Notes under the pieces: model-generated
Databases searched by the model: none
The model's input: only the letters and a program-made list of their open reading frames with translations
What the model was told of the DNA's origin: nothing
Position numbers and translations under genes: made by a program
Origin: Prevotella sp. UBA2456
Lineage (GTDB): Bacteria; Bacteroidota; Bacteroidia; Bacteroidales; Bacteroidaceae
Length of the DNA stretch: 49,625 nucleotides
Direction of reading: 5' to 3'
NCBI GenBank assembly: GCA_002342415.1
Contig: DDPY01000052.1
Coordinates: forward strand, 443 to 50,067
Part shown: positions 35,127 to 43,923 of the stretch, one piece after another
Numbering within the stretch: position 1 is the stretch's first letter
Layout of the letters: the number at the start of each line of letters is the position of its first letter

Positions 35127-36230
35127 ATGACGCTATATCCCAAAATGATTATGGATGCGCTGGCTACGGTCACGTATGCCGGTACCAAGAAGAACCTCGT
35201 TGACAGCCAGATGGTAGCCGACCAGCCCGCCATCGACAGCAATCATAATAAGGTGACCGTTGTGCTCGAGTTTCCGCGCGACACCGATCCCTTCCTCAAG
35301 TCGACGGTCAAGGCCGCCGAAGCCGCCATCAAGTACCATTGCGGCAAGGACGTGGAGGTGGAGATTGTGACGGAATTCAAGTCAAAGCCCCGTCCCGAGG
35401 TCGGGCAGATGCTCCCCGATGTCAAGAATATCATAGCCGTCAGCTCGGGCAAGGGCGGCGTAGGCAAGTCTACCGTCTCTGCCAACCTCGCCATCGCATT
35501 GGCTCGCCTGGGCTATAAGGTGGGACTGCTCGACTGTGACATCTTCGGCCCCTCGATGCCCAAGATGTTCCATGTGGAAGATGCCCGCCCCTATGCCGTC
35601 GAGGTAGACGGCCGTCAGCTCATAGAGCCCATTGAGGCTTATGGCATCAAGATGCTCTCGATAGGATTTTTCGTATCACCCGACACCGCCACCCTCTGGC
35701 GCGGAGGCATGGCCACAAATGCACTCAAGCAACTCATTGCCGATGCCGACTGGGGCGACCTCGACTACTTTATCCTCGACACCCCTCCCGGCACCTCAGA
35801 CATCCATCTCACCCTGCTCCAGACACTGAGCATCACCGGCTCCGTCATTGTGTCTACCCCCCAGCAGGTAGCCCTCGCCGATGCACGCAAGGGTATTGAT
35901 ATGTATCGCAACGAGAAGGTCAACGTGCCCATCCTCGGACTCGTAGAGAATATGGCATGGTTCACGCCCGCCGAACTCCCAGAGAACCGCTACTACATCT
36001 TCGGAAAGGAAGGCTGCAAGCAGCTGGCTGCCGAGATGAACGTACCCCTGCTGGCACAGATTCCCCTCGTACAGAGCATCTGCGAGAGCGGTGACTCGGG
36101 CGAGCCTGCCGCCTGCAACAGCGACACCGCCACCGGTCTGGCCTTCATCAATCTGGCTCAGGCCGTCGTCACCGTGGTCAACCGCCGCAATGCCGAACTG
36201 CCCAAGACCAAAATTGTAGGCGTCAAATAA
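35127..36230 (+). CDS. apbC: Mrp/ApbC-type P-loop ATPase, iron-sulfur carrier
   Basis: Mrp/ApbC proteins carry iron-sulfur clusters to target enzymes. The 367 residues contain an N-terminal MIP18-like domain (about 1-90), then the deviant Walker A SSGKGGVGKST (about 105-115), DCDIFGPSMP and DTPPGTSDIH. The Cys-x-x-Cys that binds the cluster in many Mrp proteins, expected after VENMAWF, is absent; TPAELPENRYYIFG stands there. This form is, to my knowledge, common in Bacteroidota, so the cluster site must differ or be elsewhere. A strong hairpin follows the stop. Confidence 0.92.
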   Translation: MTLYPKMIMDALATVTYAGTKKNLVDSQMVADQPAIDSNHNKVTVVLEFPRDTDPFLKSTVKAAEAAIKYHCGKDVEVEIVTEFKSKPRPEVGQMLPDVKNIIAVSSGKGGVGKSTVSANLAIALARLGYKVGLLDCDIFGPSMPKMFHVEDARPYAVEVDGRQLIEPIEAYGIKMLSIGFFVSPDTATLWRGGMATNALKQLIADADWGDLDYFILDTPPGTSDIHLTLLQTLSITGSVIVSTPQQVALADARKGIDMYRNEKVNVPILGLVENMAWFTPAELPENRYYIFGKEGCKQLAAEMNVPLLAQIPLVQSICESGDSGEPAACNSDTATGLAFINLAQAVVTVVNRRNAELPKTKIVGVK

Positions 36231-36254
36231 CCCCGCTGCACATGCAACAATACT

Positions 36255-36294
36255 ATATGGCGAGCCCTTTCTGGCTCGCCATATTCATCATTTT
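36255..36294 (+). terminator. Terminator of the ilvE-trmB-mrp unit
   Basis: ATATGGCGAGCC (36255-36266) and GGCTCGCCATAT (36273-36284) form a perfect 12-bp stem with a 6-base loop, followed by a moderately T-rich tail. It may work in both directions. Confidence 0.8.
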
Positions 36295-36308
36295 CTCGTT
36301 CCATATCT

Positions 36309-36346
36309 TTTAAAGAAACCTCACAGAGGGATAGTTCCCGTGTGAG
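36309..36346 (-). terminator. Terminator of the TonB-TPR operon
   Basis: On the minus strand CTCACA (36346-36341) pairs with TGTGAG (36325-36320), with an inner GGGA/TCCC stem, followed by GTTTCTTT. It lies 14 bases after the last gene of the operon. Confidence 0.65.
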
Positions 36347-36359
36347 CATGTAGCGCATC

Positions 36360-36971
36360 CTACTCCACTTCCTTCAGAAGGGGATTATTGGGGTCGATGG
36401 CCTGGAGGCGGCGGGCATAGCGCTGGGCGGTGGTGCGGTCGCGTTTCTCGTAAAGATAGTAACGGATGAGATACTGATAGCTGGCTATGAGATGAGAACG
36501 GCCAAGGGCATTGACTGTGGGCTGTGCCTGACAAAGCCGGACATAATAGGCATAGTCGTAATAGTGGAGCTGGCTGCTGTCATTCTGACTGAAAAGATCT
36601 TCGGCATAGACTATTGCCTCGTCATAGCGGGCGAGCTCGGTGCTGCTGAAAAAAGCCAGACGGTTGAAGTCCGCACGCCCTGGTGAGCGAAGAAGGCCGT
36701 AGCGGGCAACGGTGAGCACGCGCTCGTACTGCTGCTCGAAGAAGGCTGCCATCGCATAGTTGACAAGGTCGCGCACAGCCATGTGAGCAGTATCGGCCTG
36801 CTGATAGGTCTTAAATGCCCCCTTGAAATCGTTTTTCTCAAAGAAGGCACGCGCCAGCGCGGTAGAATAAACCTCGTTGAGGATAGAATCGTTTGCCTCC
36901 GTCTGTGGGGTCGTTTGTGCACGACTCTGCAGGCAGAGGCAAAGGATGATTGCTATGAGCAAGCGTCTCAA
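36360..36971 (-). CDS. Small exported TPR-like protein, partial paralogue of its neighbour
   Basis: A 203-residue protein with a signal peptide (MRRLLIAIILCLCLQSRAQ) and two to three tetratricopeptide-like helix pairs. The stretch FNRLAFFSSTELARYDEAI (about residues 101-119) matches FTRLAMFSNYELKKYDDAN in the larger TPR protein encoded just upstream, and the following HYYDYAYYVRL matches YSEYDHYYAAL. It thus looks like a shortened duplicate of part of that protein. The gap is seven bases. As the last gene of the TonB operon it probably acts in the periplasm as a protein-binding scaffold. The function is unknown. Confidence 0.8.
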   Translation of the reverse strand: MRRLLIAIILCLCLQSRAQTTPQTEANDSILNEVYSTALARAFFEKNDFKGAFKTYQQADTAHMAVRDLVNYAMAAFFEQQYERVLTVARYGLLRSPGRADFNRLAFFSSTELARYDEAIVYAEDLFSQNDSSQLHYYDYAYYVRLCQAQPTVNALGRSHLIASYQYLIRYYLYEKRDRTTAQRYARRLQAIDPNNPLLKEVE

Positions 36972-36978
36972 AGGGCGC

Positions 36979-38409
36979 TTACTTTAGATTCTGAATTTCA
37001 AGTGCAGCCTTGTACTCGGGGTCGATAGTGAGAATCTTCGCTGCGTACTCCTTGGCACCGGAGATGTTCTTGTCGAGGTAGGCACCGAACATGAGGTAGT
37101 GGAGGCTATACTTGAGCATGGTGTTCTCGCTCTTAGTGCGGTCAGCCTTGTCGGCGAGCAGGGATACCACCTGCTGATAGTCAGCCTTAGCCAGACGGCC
37201 GGCCATGTCCTTATCGGTCTTGTTGATAATCTCAGCACGCTTGTAGGAAGCATAAGCCTTCTGGATGGGGAACTTCTCACCAATCGTGCTGTAGACATCG
37301 GCAGCCTTCTTGAGAAGTGCTACCTTCTCAGCATCGGCAGCCTGCTCGGCAAACGACTCATAGATGTCGGCAAGAGTCTCATAGTCGTCAACCTTCACCT
37401 CAGGCTTGCTGGAGAGGAACTCGTTGTAGTACTTGATGGCATTCTCAAGGTCACCGTCCTTCTTGTGCGAGGTAGCGAGGGTCTTCAGGATGTCCCAGCG
37501 CTTGATGATCGACTTCTCGTCGACGAGTTCGAGAGCCTTGTGGTAAGAGTCCTTGGCATTGGCCTTGTTGCCCATAGCCTCGTGGATGAGAGCTGCATAG
37601 TAGTGGTCGTACTCAGAGTACTTCACGCTGTCCTTGTCAATCTCGTTGAAGTACTTGTGCAGATACTTGTTAGCATCGTCATATTTCTTCAGCTCATAGT
37701 TGCTGAACATAGCCAGACGGGTGAAGGCGGGGTTGTTAGGCTTGTGCTTCAGACCCTCCTCACAGGCTGCAACGGCATCCTCGAAGTGACCGCCGAAGTA
37801 GCTGGCACGGGCGAACTCGTTCAGATAGTCGGGATTGATCTGGTTGACGGGAACCTTCTTGAACTCGTTGTAGGCCGACTTACGGTCGTCAGCCAGCATG
37901 AAGATGTGTCCCTTGATGGCATCGATGCTGATGTCAGGACGTGCAGCCTTCAGCTGGTCGAGCTTGGCAGCAGCGCCCAGGGGGTCGATCTTACGATATA
38001 CAAGCGCATACTTGTAGTAAGGCTCCATGATGCTGGGGTCTACGGCAATAGCCTGCTCATAGAGGGCTGCAGCCTGACCGCCGTTGTCGCCTAAGGCCTC
38101 GATATCACCCAGCAGGATGAAGGCAGGAGCGCACTTGTTCTTGCTGGCCTCGAGCGCATAGTTGGCATAGGTCTTGGCATTAGCAGTGTCCTTGACATCT
38201 AGGAAAGCACGGGCGAAGGCTACCAGATTCTCGGCATTCTTGCGGTTCTTCTTGTAGAAGGGCTTCATGGCATCCTTCATGTCGGCAGGTTTGCTACTGA
38301 TGATTTTCTTTACGGCATCTACGTCGGCCTTGGTGCCGTCCTGTGCCATCACTGTGGCGCTGAAACCGAAGGTCAGCGCACCTAACATAAGATATTTAAT
38401 CGCTTTCAT
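36979..38409 (-). CDS. Exported tetratricopeptide-repeat protein of the TonB operon
   Basis: A 476-residue protein with a signal peptide ending at VMAQ (residue 23) and a chain of tetratricopeptide repeats from about residue 40 to the C terminus. Repeat signatures include AAALYEQAIAVDPSIMEPYYKYA, AVAACEEGLKHKPNNPAFTRLA, AKDSYHKALELVDEK and AIKYYNEFLSSKPE. TPR arrays bind other proteins. Its position after TonB and a PstS-like lipoprotein suggests a periplasmic scaffold for an energised outer-membrane process. I do not know a tested function for this gene in this setting. Confidence 0.88.
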   Translation of the reverse strand: MKAIKYLMLGALTFGFSATVMAQDGTKADVDAVKKIISSKPADMKDAMKPFYKKNRKNAENLVAFARAFLDVKDTANAKTYANYALEASKNKCAPAFILLGDIEALGDNGGQAAALYEQAIAVDPSIMEPYYKYALVYRKIDPLGAAAKLDQLKAARPDISIDAIKGHIFMLADDRKSAYNEFKKVPVNQINPDYLNEFARASYFGGHFEDAVAACEEGLKHKPNNPAFTRLAMFSNYELKKYDDANKYLHKYFNEIDKDSVKYSEYDHYYAALIHEAMGNKANAKDSYHKALELVDEKSIIKRWDILKTLATSHKKDGDLENAIKYYNEFLSSKPEVKVDDYETLADIYESFAEQAADAEKVALLKKAADVYSTIGEKFPIQKAYASYKRAEIINKTDKDMAGRLAKADYQQVVSLLADKADRTKSENTMLKYSLHYLMFGAYLDKNISGAKEYAAKILTIDPEYKAALEIQNLK

Positions 38410-38491
38410 AATATTATGTATTTTATGTGATACGTTTTAGTTTGTTTTACTTTTCTCTCTGCTGTCTTAGACGTTTGTAATCCAGGGAGGT

Positions 38492-39448
38492 TTAATCGCC
38501 TCGGTTGACGATAATCTCGCGGACATTCATATTAGCCGTGCGAGGCAGCAAGCCGGAGCGCAGAATGATGAGCTGACCTTTTGGCAGCTGACAGAAGTGC
38601 GCAAAGGCAGAAGGCACCCCGCTGCGCGTGTCGTTAAGCAGCGCATAGATGGTGCGGATAAGTGGATAGTTACCATTATATAAATAGTACTGATAAGGCT
38701 GCCAGCTGTTGGCCCGGGTAGCCGAGTCAAGGCGACTGACGCCCATCACGCGGATATTCTTCTTAAAGGTGACATTGGTAGTGTCGCGCTTGTCGTTAAG
38801 CCAGTTGCTGCCAATGATGCCCAGCGAGTTCTTATGGCGCTCGACATAGTCGATGACAGCAGCACTGGTCTTCACAGCACCAATGTTGGGGTTGGTGAAC
38901 TCCTTGCCGTCTAACAGCGAGTCGACACACCAACGGACGGTGCTGGACAGAGGATTGTCGAAGACGACATCGATGGTGCCCAGACGGGATTTGGGATAGA
39001 GGTCGGCCCACTGTGTGACCTCGCCGCGCAGGATGCGCTTGAAGTCGCGAACAGTAATGCAGGAGTCGGTATTCTCGTTATTTATAATAATCGCCAGCCC
39101 ATCGTAGGCGATAGGTATGGCACGGGGCAGATAGTGACGCGCCTGAAGACTCTTGAGTTCTTTGGCGGTAAACTGCCGGGTGGTGAAGGCAAGCCATGTA
39201 TCGAGCTTCATCAGCCGTTTGACGGCATCCTGCTCGTTCATGTAGTCCACACCGATGGTATCTAACCGCTGACTGTTGAAATAAAAAAGTTCCTCGTCGA
39301 GGATAGGATAGAAGCTCTCGTCAGACACAAACTTCTCGGCGGCCTTCAGATAAGCTTTCTCCAATTCAGGATTAGGCTTGCTCCCACAAGAGAGGAGCAA
39401 GCCTAAGCTAAGTGTTAATCCAATAATAATGGATGTTGTTCTAATCAT
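38492..39448 (-). CDS. PstS-like substrate-binding lipoprotein
   Basis: A 318-residue lipoprotein: GLLLSCGSK gives a lipobox with Cys21. The rest follows the PstS/PBP-like fold: IPIAYDGLAIIINNENTD, ITVRDFKRILRGEVTQWADL, NPLSSTVRWC, SLGIIGSNWL and a YLYNGNYPLIRTIYALL segment near the end. PstS proteins bind phosphate, but no transporter genes lie nearby and phosphate contacts cannot be confirmed. Between tonB and a TPR gene it may have been recruited to sense or deliver a ligand to the TonB complex. It starts ten bases after the tonB stop. Confidence 0.85.
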   Translation of the reverse strand: MIRTTSIIIGLTLSLGLLLSCGSKPNPELEKAYLKAAEKFVSDESFYPILDEELFYFNSQRLDTIGVDYMNEQDAVKRLMKLDTWLAFTTRQFTAKELKSLQARHYLPRAIPIAYDGLAIIINNENTDSCITVRDFKRILRGEVTQWADLYPKSRLGTIDVVFDNPLSSTVRWCVDSLLDGKEFTNPNIGAVKTSAAVIDYVERHKNSLGIIGSNWLNDKRDTTNVTFKKNIRVMGVSRLDSATRANSWQPYQYYLYNGNYPLIRTIYALLNDTRSGVPSAFAHFCQLPKGQLIILRSGLLPRTANMNVREIIVNRGD

Positions 39449-39458
39449 TTCTTATCAA

Positions 39459-40289
39459 TTACTGAAGACGGAAGGTTACAGGCACAGTGTACTTCACACG
39501 GACGGCAGAACCGTTCTGCTTACCGGGAATCCACTTCGGCATGCTCTTAACCACGCGCTGGGCCTCCTTGTCGAGAGAGGGGTCAACGCTCTTCACCACG
39601 CGAACGTCGGTGATAGAACCGTCCTTCTCAACCACGAAGGTAACGATGACACGTCCCTGGACACCATTCTCCTCGGCTACTACCGGGTACTTGATGTTGC
39701 TGCTCAGATACTGCAGCAGGGCGCTCTGACCACCGGGGAACGAAGGCATCTGTTCAACCACGTCGAACACCTTGGTTTCCTCTTCCTTCACAGGCTCGGG
39801 TTCAGCAATCTTCTCTTCGACGTGCTTAACCTCTGCGGTCTCGTCATTACCCTCAACGGTGAAGGCACCGATGGCGGTGTTGGTCTCCTGGAGCTCGTCC
39901 TGCGACTTCATCTCCTGGTCTTCCTTCACCTCGTTATCCTTCTTGATCTCAGGAACGGTGAAAGCCACAGAGCTCTTCACACGCTCAACCTCAATCTTCT
40001 CAACCTCGGGTTCATCCTTCTTCTCTTCCTTAATCTCCTTCTTCTCTGCCAGGTTCTGCAATTCGACATCGGTCTCGATAGCGGCATTACGGGATGCCAT
40101 ATAGTTATCGAAAGAAACCTTCGCGATTACAATGGCAGCGATGGCGGCGAACATCAGGAACATGGTAACCAACGCCTTGACGTTGCGCTTACCGGTGTCC
40201 TTGCGCAATTGATAAGCTCCGTATGCTTGGTTCTTACCTTCGAATACGAGGTCGACCCAGCTATTGTCTATAAGATCTATTTTTGCCAT
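39459..40289 (-). CDS. tonB: TonB energy-transducer protein
   Basis: TonB spans the periplasm and passes proton-motive energy from ExbB-ExbD to outer-membrane receptors. The 276 residues show a cytoplasmic N terminus (MAKIDLIDNSWVDLVFEG, the form usual in Bacteroidota), one membrane helix (about 40-58), a long Glu/Lys/Val/Pro-rich periplasmic linker (about 75-185) and a C-terminal TonB domain (about 190-276). The last contains YPVVAEENGVQGRVIVTFVV and ends VKYTVPVTFRLQ. It is encoded right after two exbD genes and exbB on the same strand. Confidence 0.94.
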   Translation of the reverse strand: MAKIDLIDNSWVDLVFEGKNQAYGAYQLRKDTGKRNVKALVTMFLMFAAIAAIVIAKVSFDNYMASRNAAIETDVELQNLAEKKEIKEEKKDEPEVEKIEVERVKSSVAFTVPEIKKDNEVKEDQEMKSQDELQETNTAIGAFTVEGNDETAEVKHVEEKIAEPEPVKEEETKVFDVVEQMPSFPGGQSALLQYLSSNIKYPVVAEENGVQGRVIVTFVVEKDGSITDVRVVKSVDPSLDKEAQRVVKSMPKWIPGKQNGSAVRVKYTVPVTFRLQ

Positions 40290-40315
40290 AGTCTACTTAC
40301 ACTTTTAGGGGTTAA

Positions 40316-40981
40316 TCACTTGACGCCGGCTTTCTCAATGAGGGCTTTGTCGTCCTCAGAGAGCTTGTCGACATTGTCAATGACGTACTTATCAATATTG
40401 CTAATGAGCATCTCGTCGAGCGCTGCTACCATATTGGCATAGGTGGCGGTGTTGAGAGGACGGATGATGACAGTCAGTGCGGGAACTTTCTCGCCTGAGG
40501 GCAGCTCACCCTTCTTCAGCTTCTTCAGCTGCTCCTGATACTGCTCGTCAGTCATCTTCGAATTGTAAGCATTCTTCTTGGCATCGAGTTCCTTCTTGGC
40601 CAGCTTAATCTTAGCCACGGGGTTGATACCTTCCTCTGTAGTGTGCTCGTTGAGCACCTTCTCGATACCGTCCTTACCGTAGGTGGTGGGTTTTACGCAG
40701 GAGGGGTCATCGTAGTTGGGAAGACCTGCGATGTACCATACCTTGTCGTCAGAACCCAGATAGAGGGTAATGGTATGAGAAGCCTTCGTCACCTGCTTCT
40801 GCTCTTCATTCAGCTGTTTCGTGTCTTCGTTTGACGGCATGGTCAGCTGCATAGCCTGCGGCTTGGCCAAAGTAGTACACAGCATGAAGAACGTGATCAA
40901 CAGCATCATCATGTCTACCATCGGCGTGAAGTTCACGCGGGTATCCATTTTCTTTTGCTTGGATAGATTCTTTTTTGCCAT
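40316..40981 (-). CDS. exbD: ExbD/TolR-type proton channel subunit (second copy)
   Basis: ExbD forms the proton path with ExbB to power TonB. This 221-residue copy has a single membrane helix with the essential Asp (FTPMVDMMMLLITFFML, about 18-38), then a periplasmic domain unusually long for ExbD (usual about 140). It contains a Lys/Glu-rich helical insert (residues about 125-165) and ends in a TVIIRPLNTATYANMVAALDEM-like fold. It starts four bases after the first exbD copy. Confidence 0.92.
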   Translation of the reverse strand: MAKKNLSKQKKMDTRVNFTPMVDMMMLLITFFMLCTTLAKPQAMQLTMPSNEDTKQLNEEQKQVTKASHTITLYLGSDDKVWYIAGLPNYDDPSCVKPTTYGKDGIEKVLNEHTTEEGINPVAKIKLAKKELDAKKNAYNSKMTDEQYQEQLKKLKKGELPSGEKVPALTVIIRPLNTATYANMVAALDEMLISNIDKYVIDNVDKLSEDDKALIEKAGVK

Positions 40982-40985
40982 AGTA

Positions 40986-41603
40986 CTATTCGTTTAAACG
41001 TTTAACATCGAGATTCGTGATGAGCTGGAAACGGTTCTCGTTCATGTCCTGAAGTTCAGACATCAGCTTCTTAATAGAAGAATAAGGAGTCTTAGCATCG
41101 CACTTGATGGCCAGACGGATGTCGGAATTCGCATTACGGGCAGCGGTAACCCACTGCTGGAACTCGCTCTTGCCTCCACTGATACTGTCGAGTGGAACGC
41201 CGAGCTTCTGGATAGCCTCAGCCATCTTCTCCTGCTCCAAGCTCAGATAACCAGACAGCATGTTCATGGGTGCTCCCACCATGGGGTCCTCACGGAAATG
41301 CTTCACCTGCGTGGCATTGAGCGACACACCGCTCTTGTCGAGCATCTCGTCGAGCATTGCCTGCATGTTGTTCTTGTTCTCTGTGCCCAGATAGACGCGT
41401 CCTTCTGGAGTGACCAGAATATTGAGCACGTCCTGCTCAGGGATTTTGACCTCGGACACCGAGTTAGGCGTGTTGACTTGTACTGGTTCTGGCGTCAGGA
41501 ATGTTGAGGTCAACATGAAGAAGCACAGAAGCAGCGTCATCACGTCTGACATGGGCGTCATGTCAATCCAGATGTCTTTTTTCTGTATCTTAATTTTAGC
41601 CAT
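40986..41603 (-). CDS. exbD: ExbD/TolR-type proton channel subunit (first copy)
   Basis: A 205-residue ExbD with the membrane helix IDMTPMSDVMTLLLCFFML (about 12-30), whose Asp in TPMSD is the conserved proton-carrying residue. The periplasmic part includes EQDVLNILVTPEGRVYLG and a C-terminal IRLAIKCDAKTPYSSIKKLM segment. It differs clearly from the second ExbD four bases downstream, so the pair probably forms a heterodimeric peg in the ExbB pentamer, as proposed for other double-ExbD systems. Confidence 0.92.
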   Translation of the reverse strand: MAKIKIQKKDIWIDMTPMSDVMTLLLCFFMLTSTFLTPEPVQVNTPNSVSEVKIPEQDVLNILVTPEGRVYLGTENKNNMQAMLDEMLDKSGVSLNATQVKHFREDPMVGAPMNMLSGYLSLEQEKMAEAIQKLGVPLDSISGGKSEFQQWVTAARNANSDIRLAIKCDAKTPYSSIKKLMSELQDMNENRFQLITNLDVKRLNE

Positions 41604-41641
41604 TCTAAAACGGTTTTAAAGGTTAAACCAATGACTAAGAA

Positions 41642-42469
41642 TTAAGCCTCATTGTGGTTAGAATCGTATGTTGCAGCGATGGTGTAACCAATCTCGTCGA
41701 GTGCGTAGGTCAGCTTGTCAATCTTGTTAGAGAAGAAGTTGTAAACAACGGTAGCAACCCAAGAGGTCAAAATACCAGATGCTGTGTTCACAAGTGCCTC
41801 AGAAATACCAGCAGACAGAGCCATAGAGTCAGCACCACCACCGGCAGACAGAGCCTGGAACGAACCGATCATACCGAGCACAGTACCGAACAGAGCGGTC
41901 AGGGTACCCAGAGAAACGATGGTAGCCACCATAGGCATGTTCATCTGCAGAGTAGGCATCTCAAGCTGAGTAGCCTCCTCGTGCGCCTGCTGAATCTTAG
42001 CAATCTTAGCAGCCTTCTTCATCATGGTGTCGCCTTCAACGGTCTGATACATGTTGATAGAAGCGAGCACAACGTTAGCTACAGAACCCTGCATCTTGTT
42101 ACAAAGGCTGCGAGCCTCGTCGAAGTTCTGGGCCTTGATGGCAGCCTTCACCTGAGCGGTGAACTTAGCCAGATTCATCTTACCAGAAGCGGTCTTGATA
42201 GCGAAGAAGCGCTCGATACCAAGGCAGATAACAGTAAAGAGCAGGGTGAGGATCAGACCTACCACGAAACCTCCCTTATACACGGTACCCAGCAGGTTTG
42301 CGGGATGACCACTACGGTCGCCACCAACGAAGTTGTCGGGGTTACCCATAATGAAGTACCATACACTGTAACCAGCGATTGCGCAAATCACGAGGATGAT
42401 CCATGCAGCTTTCACACCTTGGAAGCCCGAATTTTTAGCTGGGGCTGCAGCTTTTGTTGTTGTTGCCAT
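41642..42469 (-). CDS. exbB: ExbB/MotA/TolQ-type proton channel protein
   Basis: ExbB forms the pentameric membrane ring of the TonB motor. The 275 residues hold an N-terminal helix (WIILVICAIAGYSVWYFIMG), a second (GFVVGLILTLLFTVICLGIERFFAI), a cytoplasmic helical domain, and two C-terminal helices with PMVATIVSLGTLTALFGTVLGMIGSFQAL and LSAGISEALVNTASGILTSWVATVVYNFF, the most conserved MotA/TolQ/ExbB region. It heads the operon exbB-exbD-exbD-tonB-pstS-like-TPR-TPR and has a promoter upstream. Confidence 0.95.
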   Translation of the reverse strand: MATTTKAAAPAKNSGFQGVKAAWIILVICAIAGYSVWYFIMGNPDNFVGGDRSGHPANLLGTVYKGGFVVGLILTLLFTVICLGIERFFAIKTASGKMNLAKFTAQVKAAIKAQNFDEARSLCNKMQGSVANVVLASINMYQTVEGDTMMKKAAKIAKIQQAHEEATQLEMPTLQMNMPMVATIVSLGTLTALFGTVLGMIGSFQALSAGGGADSMALSAGISEALVNTASGILTSWVATVVYNFFSNKIDKLTYALDEIGYTIAATYDSNHNEA

Positions 42470-42534
42470 AAATGTAATTTTTAAATGTTTTAGTTATTAA
42501 ATAAATAAAATGTATATTTTTCGCTATTGTTCGG

Positions 42535-42563
42535 CAAAGATAAGAAAAACAAGTGGACTACAA
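42535..42563 (-). promoter_or_regulatory. Promoter of the exbB-tonB operon
   Basis: On the minus strand TTG (42563-42561) and TATCTTTG (42542-42535) with an 18-base spacer. The leader would be about 60 bases and A/T-rich. Confidence 0.6.
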
Positions 42564-42601
42564 GTCTATTTAAGAACTTTTAACTTGATATTTCTCAATT
42601 T

Positions 42602-43798
42602 TTATGCCAAAGAGGACAATACTTCCTTAATTCTGCGCATCGCTTCCACGATATTCTCGTCGCTTGTGGCATAGCTCATTCGGAAGCAGTCAGGATCGCC
42701 GAAGGCATCGCCACCGACAGTAGCCACATGTCCTTTCTCAAGCAGATACATGGCCAAATCGGTAGAATTTTTGATCATTGTACCATCAGGAGCTTTCTTG
42801 CCATAGAAGCTGGAGCACTTGGGGAAGAGATAGAAGGCACCCTCGGGCACATTGACTTCGAGTCCGGGAATATCCTTTGCCAACCGCACAATGAGGTCGC
42901 GACGGCGCTCAAAGGCCTTGCGCATCTCCTCGACACACTCCTGACTGGAGGTATAGGCGAACTCGGCAGCTTTCTGGCTGACGGAACACGGTCCGCTGGT
43001 GTACTGCCCCTGCAGTTTGTTGCAGCCCTTGACAATCCATTCTGGGGCCGCAATATATCCGATGCGCCAGCCTGTCATGGCATAGGCCTTGCTCACACCG
43101 TTGACAATGATGGAGCGCTCCTTCATGCCGGCAAACTGGGCGATTGACTCATGACGTCCGATATAGTTGATATGCTCGTAAATCTCATCGGCCAGCACAA
43201 AGAGGTCGTCGTGACTCAGAATGACTTTGGCCAGAGCCTCCAGCTCGCTCTTCGAATAGACACTACCCGTAGGATTGCTGGGCGAGCAGAGGATGATGAG
43301 TCGCGTCTTGGGAGTGATGGCAGCCTCTAACTGTTGGGCCGTCATCTTAAAGTTCTGGTCGAAGCCAGCTTCCACGATGACGGGCTTACCGCCTGCCAGC
43401 AGCACCATCTGGGGATAACTCACCCAGTAAGGTGCAGGGATAATGACCTCATCACCCGGGTTGACCATCGCCATGACTGTATTGCAGACACTCTGCTTGG
43501 CACCGTTGGATACCAGTATCTCTGCGGGCTGGTAGTGCAGGTGGTTCTCGCGCTCCAGCTTACGGGCGATAGCCTGACGGAGGTCGGGATAGCCGGGTAC
43601 GGGAGAATAGCGCGAATAGTTCTCGTCTATGGCGAGCTTGGCAGCCTGTTTGATATGGTCGGGGGTATTGAAGTCGGGCTCACCGACACTCATGTTGATG
43701 ACATCGATGCCCTGGGCTTTCATCTCAGAACTTTTCTGCGACATGGCCAGCGTTGCTGACGGGGCCAGTCTCTGCAAACGGTCAGATAATTGTGCCAT
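42602..43798 (-). CDS. aspC: Aspartate-type aminotransferase (class I, subgroup Ib)
   Basis: A pyridoxal-phosphate enzyme of 398 residues that exchanges amino groups between aspartate (or related acids) and 2-oxoglutarate. Family marks are MSVGEPDFNTP (36-46), NGAKQSV, PAPYWVSYPQM, CSPSNPTGSVYS (171-182), DEIYEHI and the PLP lysine Lys237 in GVSKAYAMTGWRIGY. The pattern is that of subgroup Ib (Thermus/Bacillus AspC), which may also act on prephenate in some bacteria; sequence alone does not decide. It has its own promoter and lies after ribBA on the same strand. Confidence 0.93.
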   Translation of the reverse strand: MAQLSDRLQRLAPSATLAMSQKSSEMKAQGIDVINMSVGEPDFNTPDHIKQAAKLAIDENYSRYSPVPGYPDLRQAIARKLERENHLHYQPAEILVSNGAKQSVCNTVMAMVNPGDEVIIPAPYWVSYPQMVLLAGGKPVIVEAGFDQNFKMTAQQLEAAITPKTRLIILCSPSNPTGSVYSKSELEALAKVILSHDDLFVLADEIYEHINYIGRHESIAQFAGMKERSIIVNGVSKAYAMTGWRIGYIAAPEWIVKGCNKLQGQYTSGPCSVSQKAAEFAYTSSQECVEEMRKAFERRRDLIVRLAKDIPGLEVNVPEGAFYLFPKCSSFYGKKAPDGTMIKNSTDLAMYLLEKGHVATVGGDAFGDPDCFRMSYATSDENIVEAMRRIKEVLSSLA

Positions 43799-43827
43799 AA
43801 TTTGTCTTTATTGTCTGTTTTGAGCTA

Positions 43828-43835
43828 CAAAAGTA
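43828..43835 (-). promoter_or_regulatory. -7 box of the aminotransferase gene
   Basis: TACTTTTG on the minus strand, 29 bases before the start codon. The -33 element is not obvious. Confidence 0.55.
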
Positions 43836-43923
43836 CACAAATTATTCTTTTTAAACGAATATCTCTGTCACTTTTTAAGTTTTTTACCTTTTTTACAGAT
43901 CCCTTTTTCATACCTGCCTGCCG

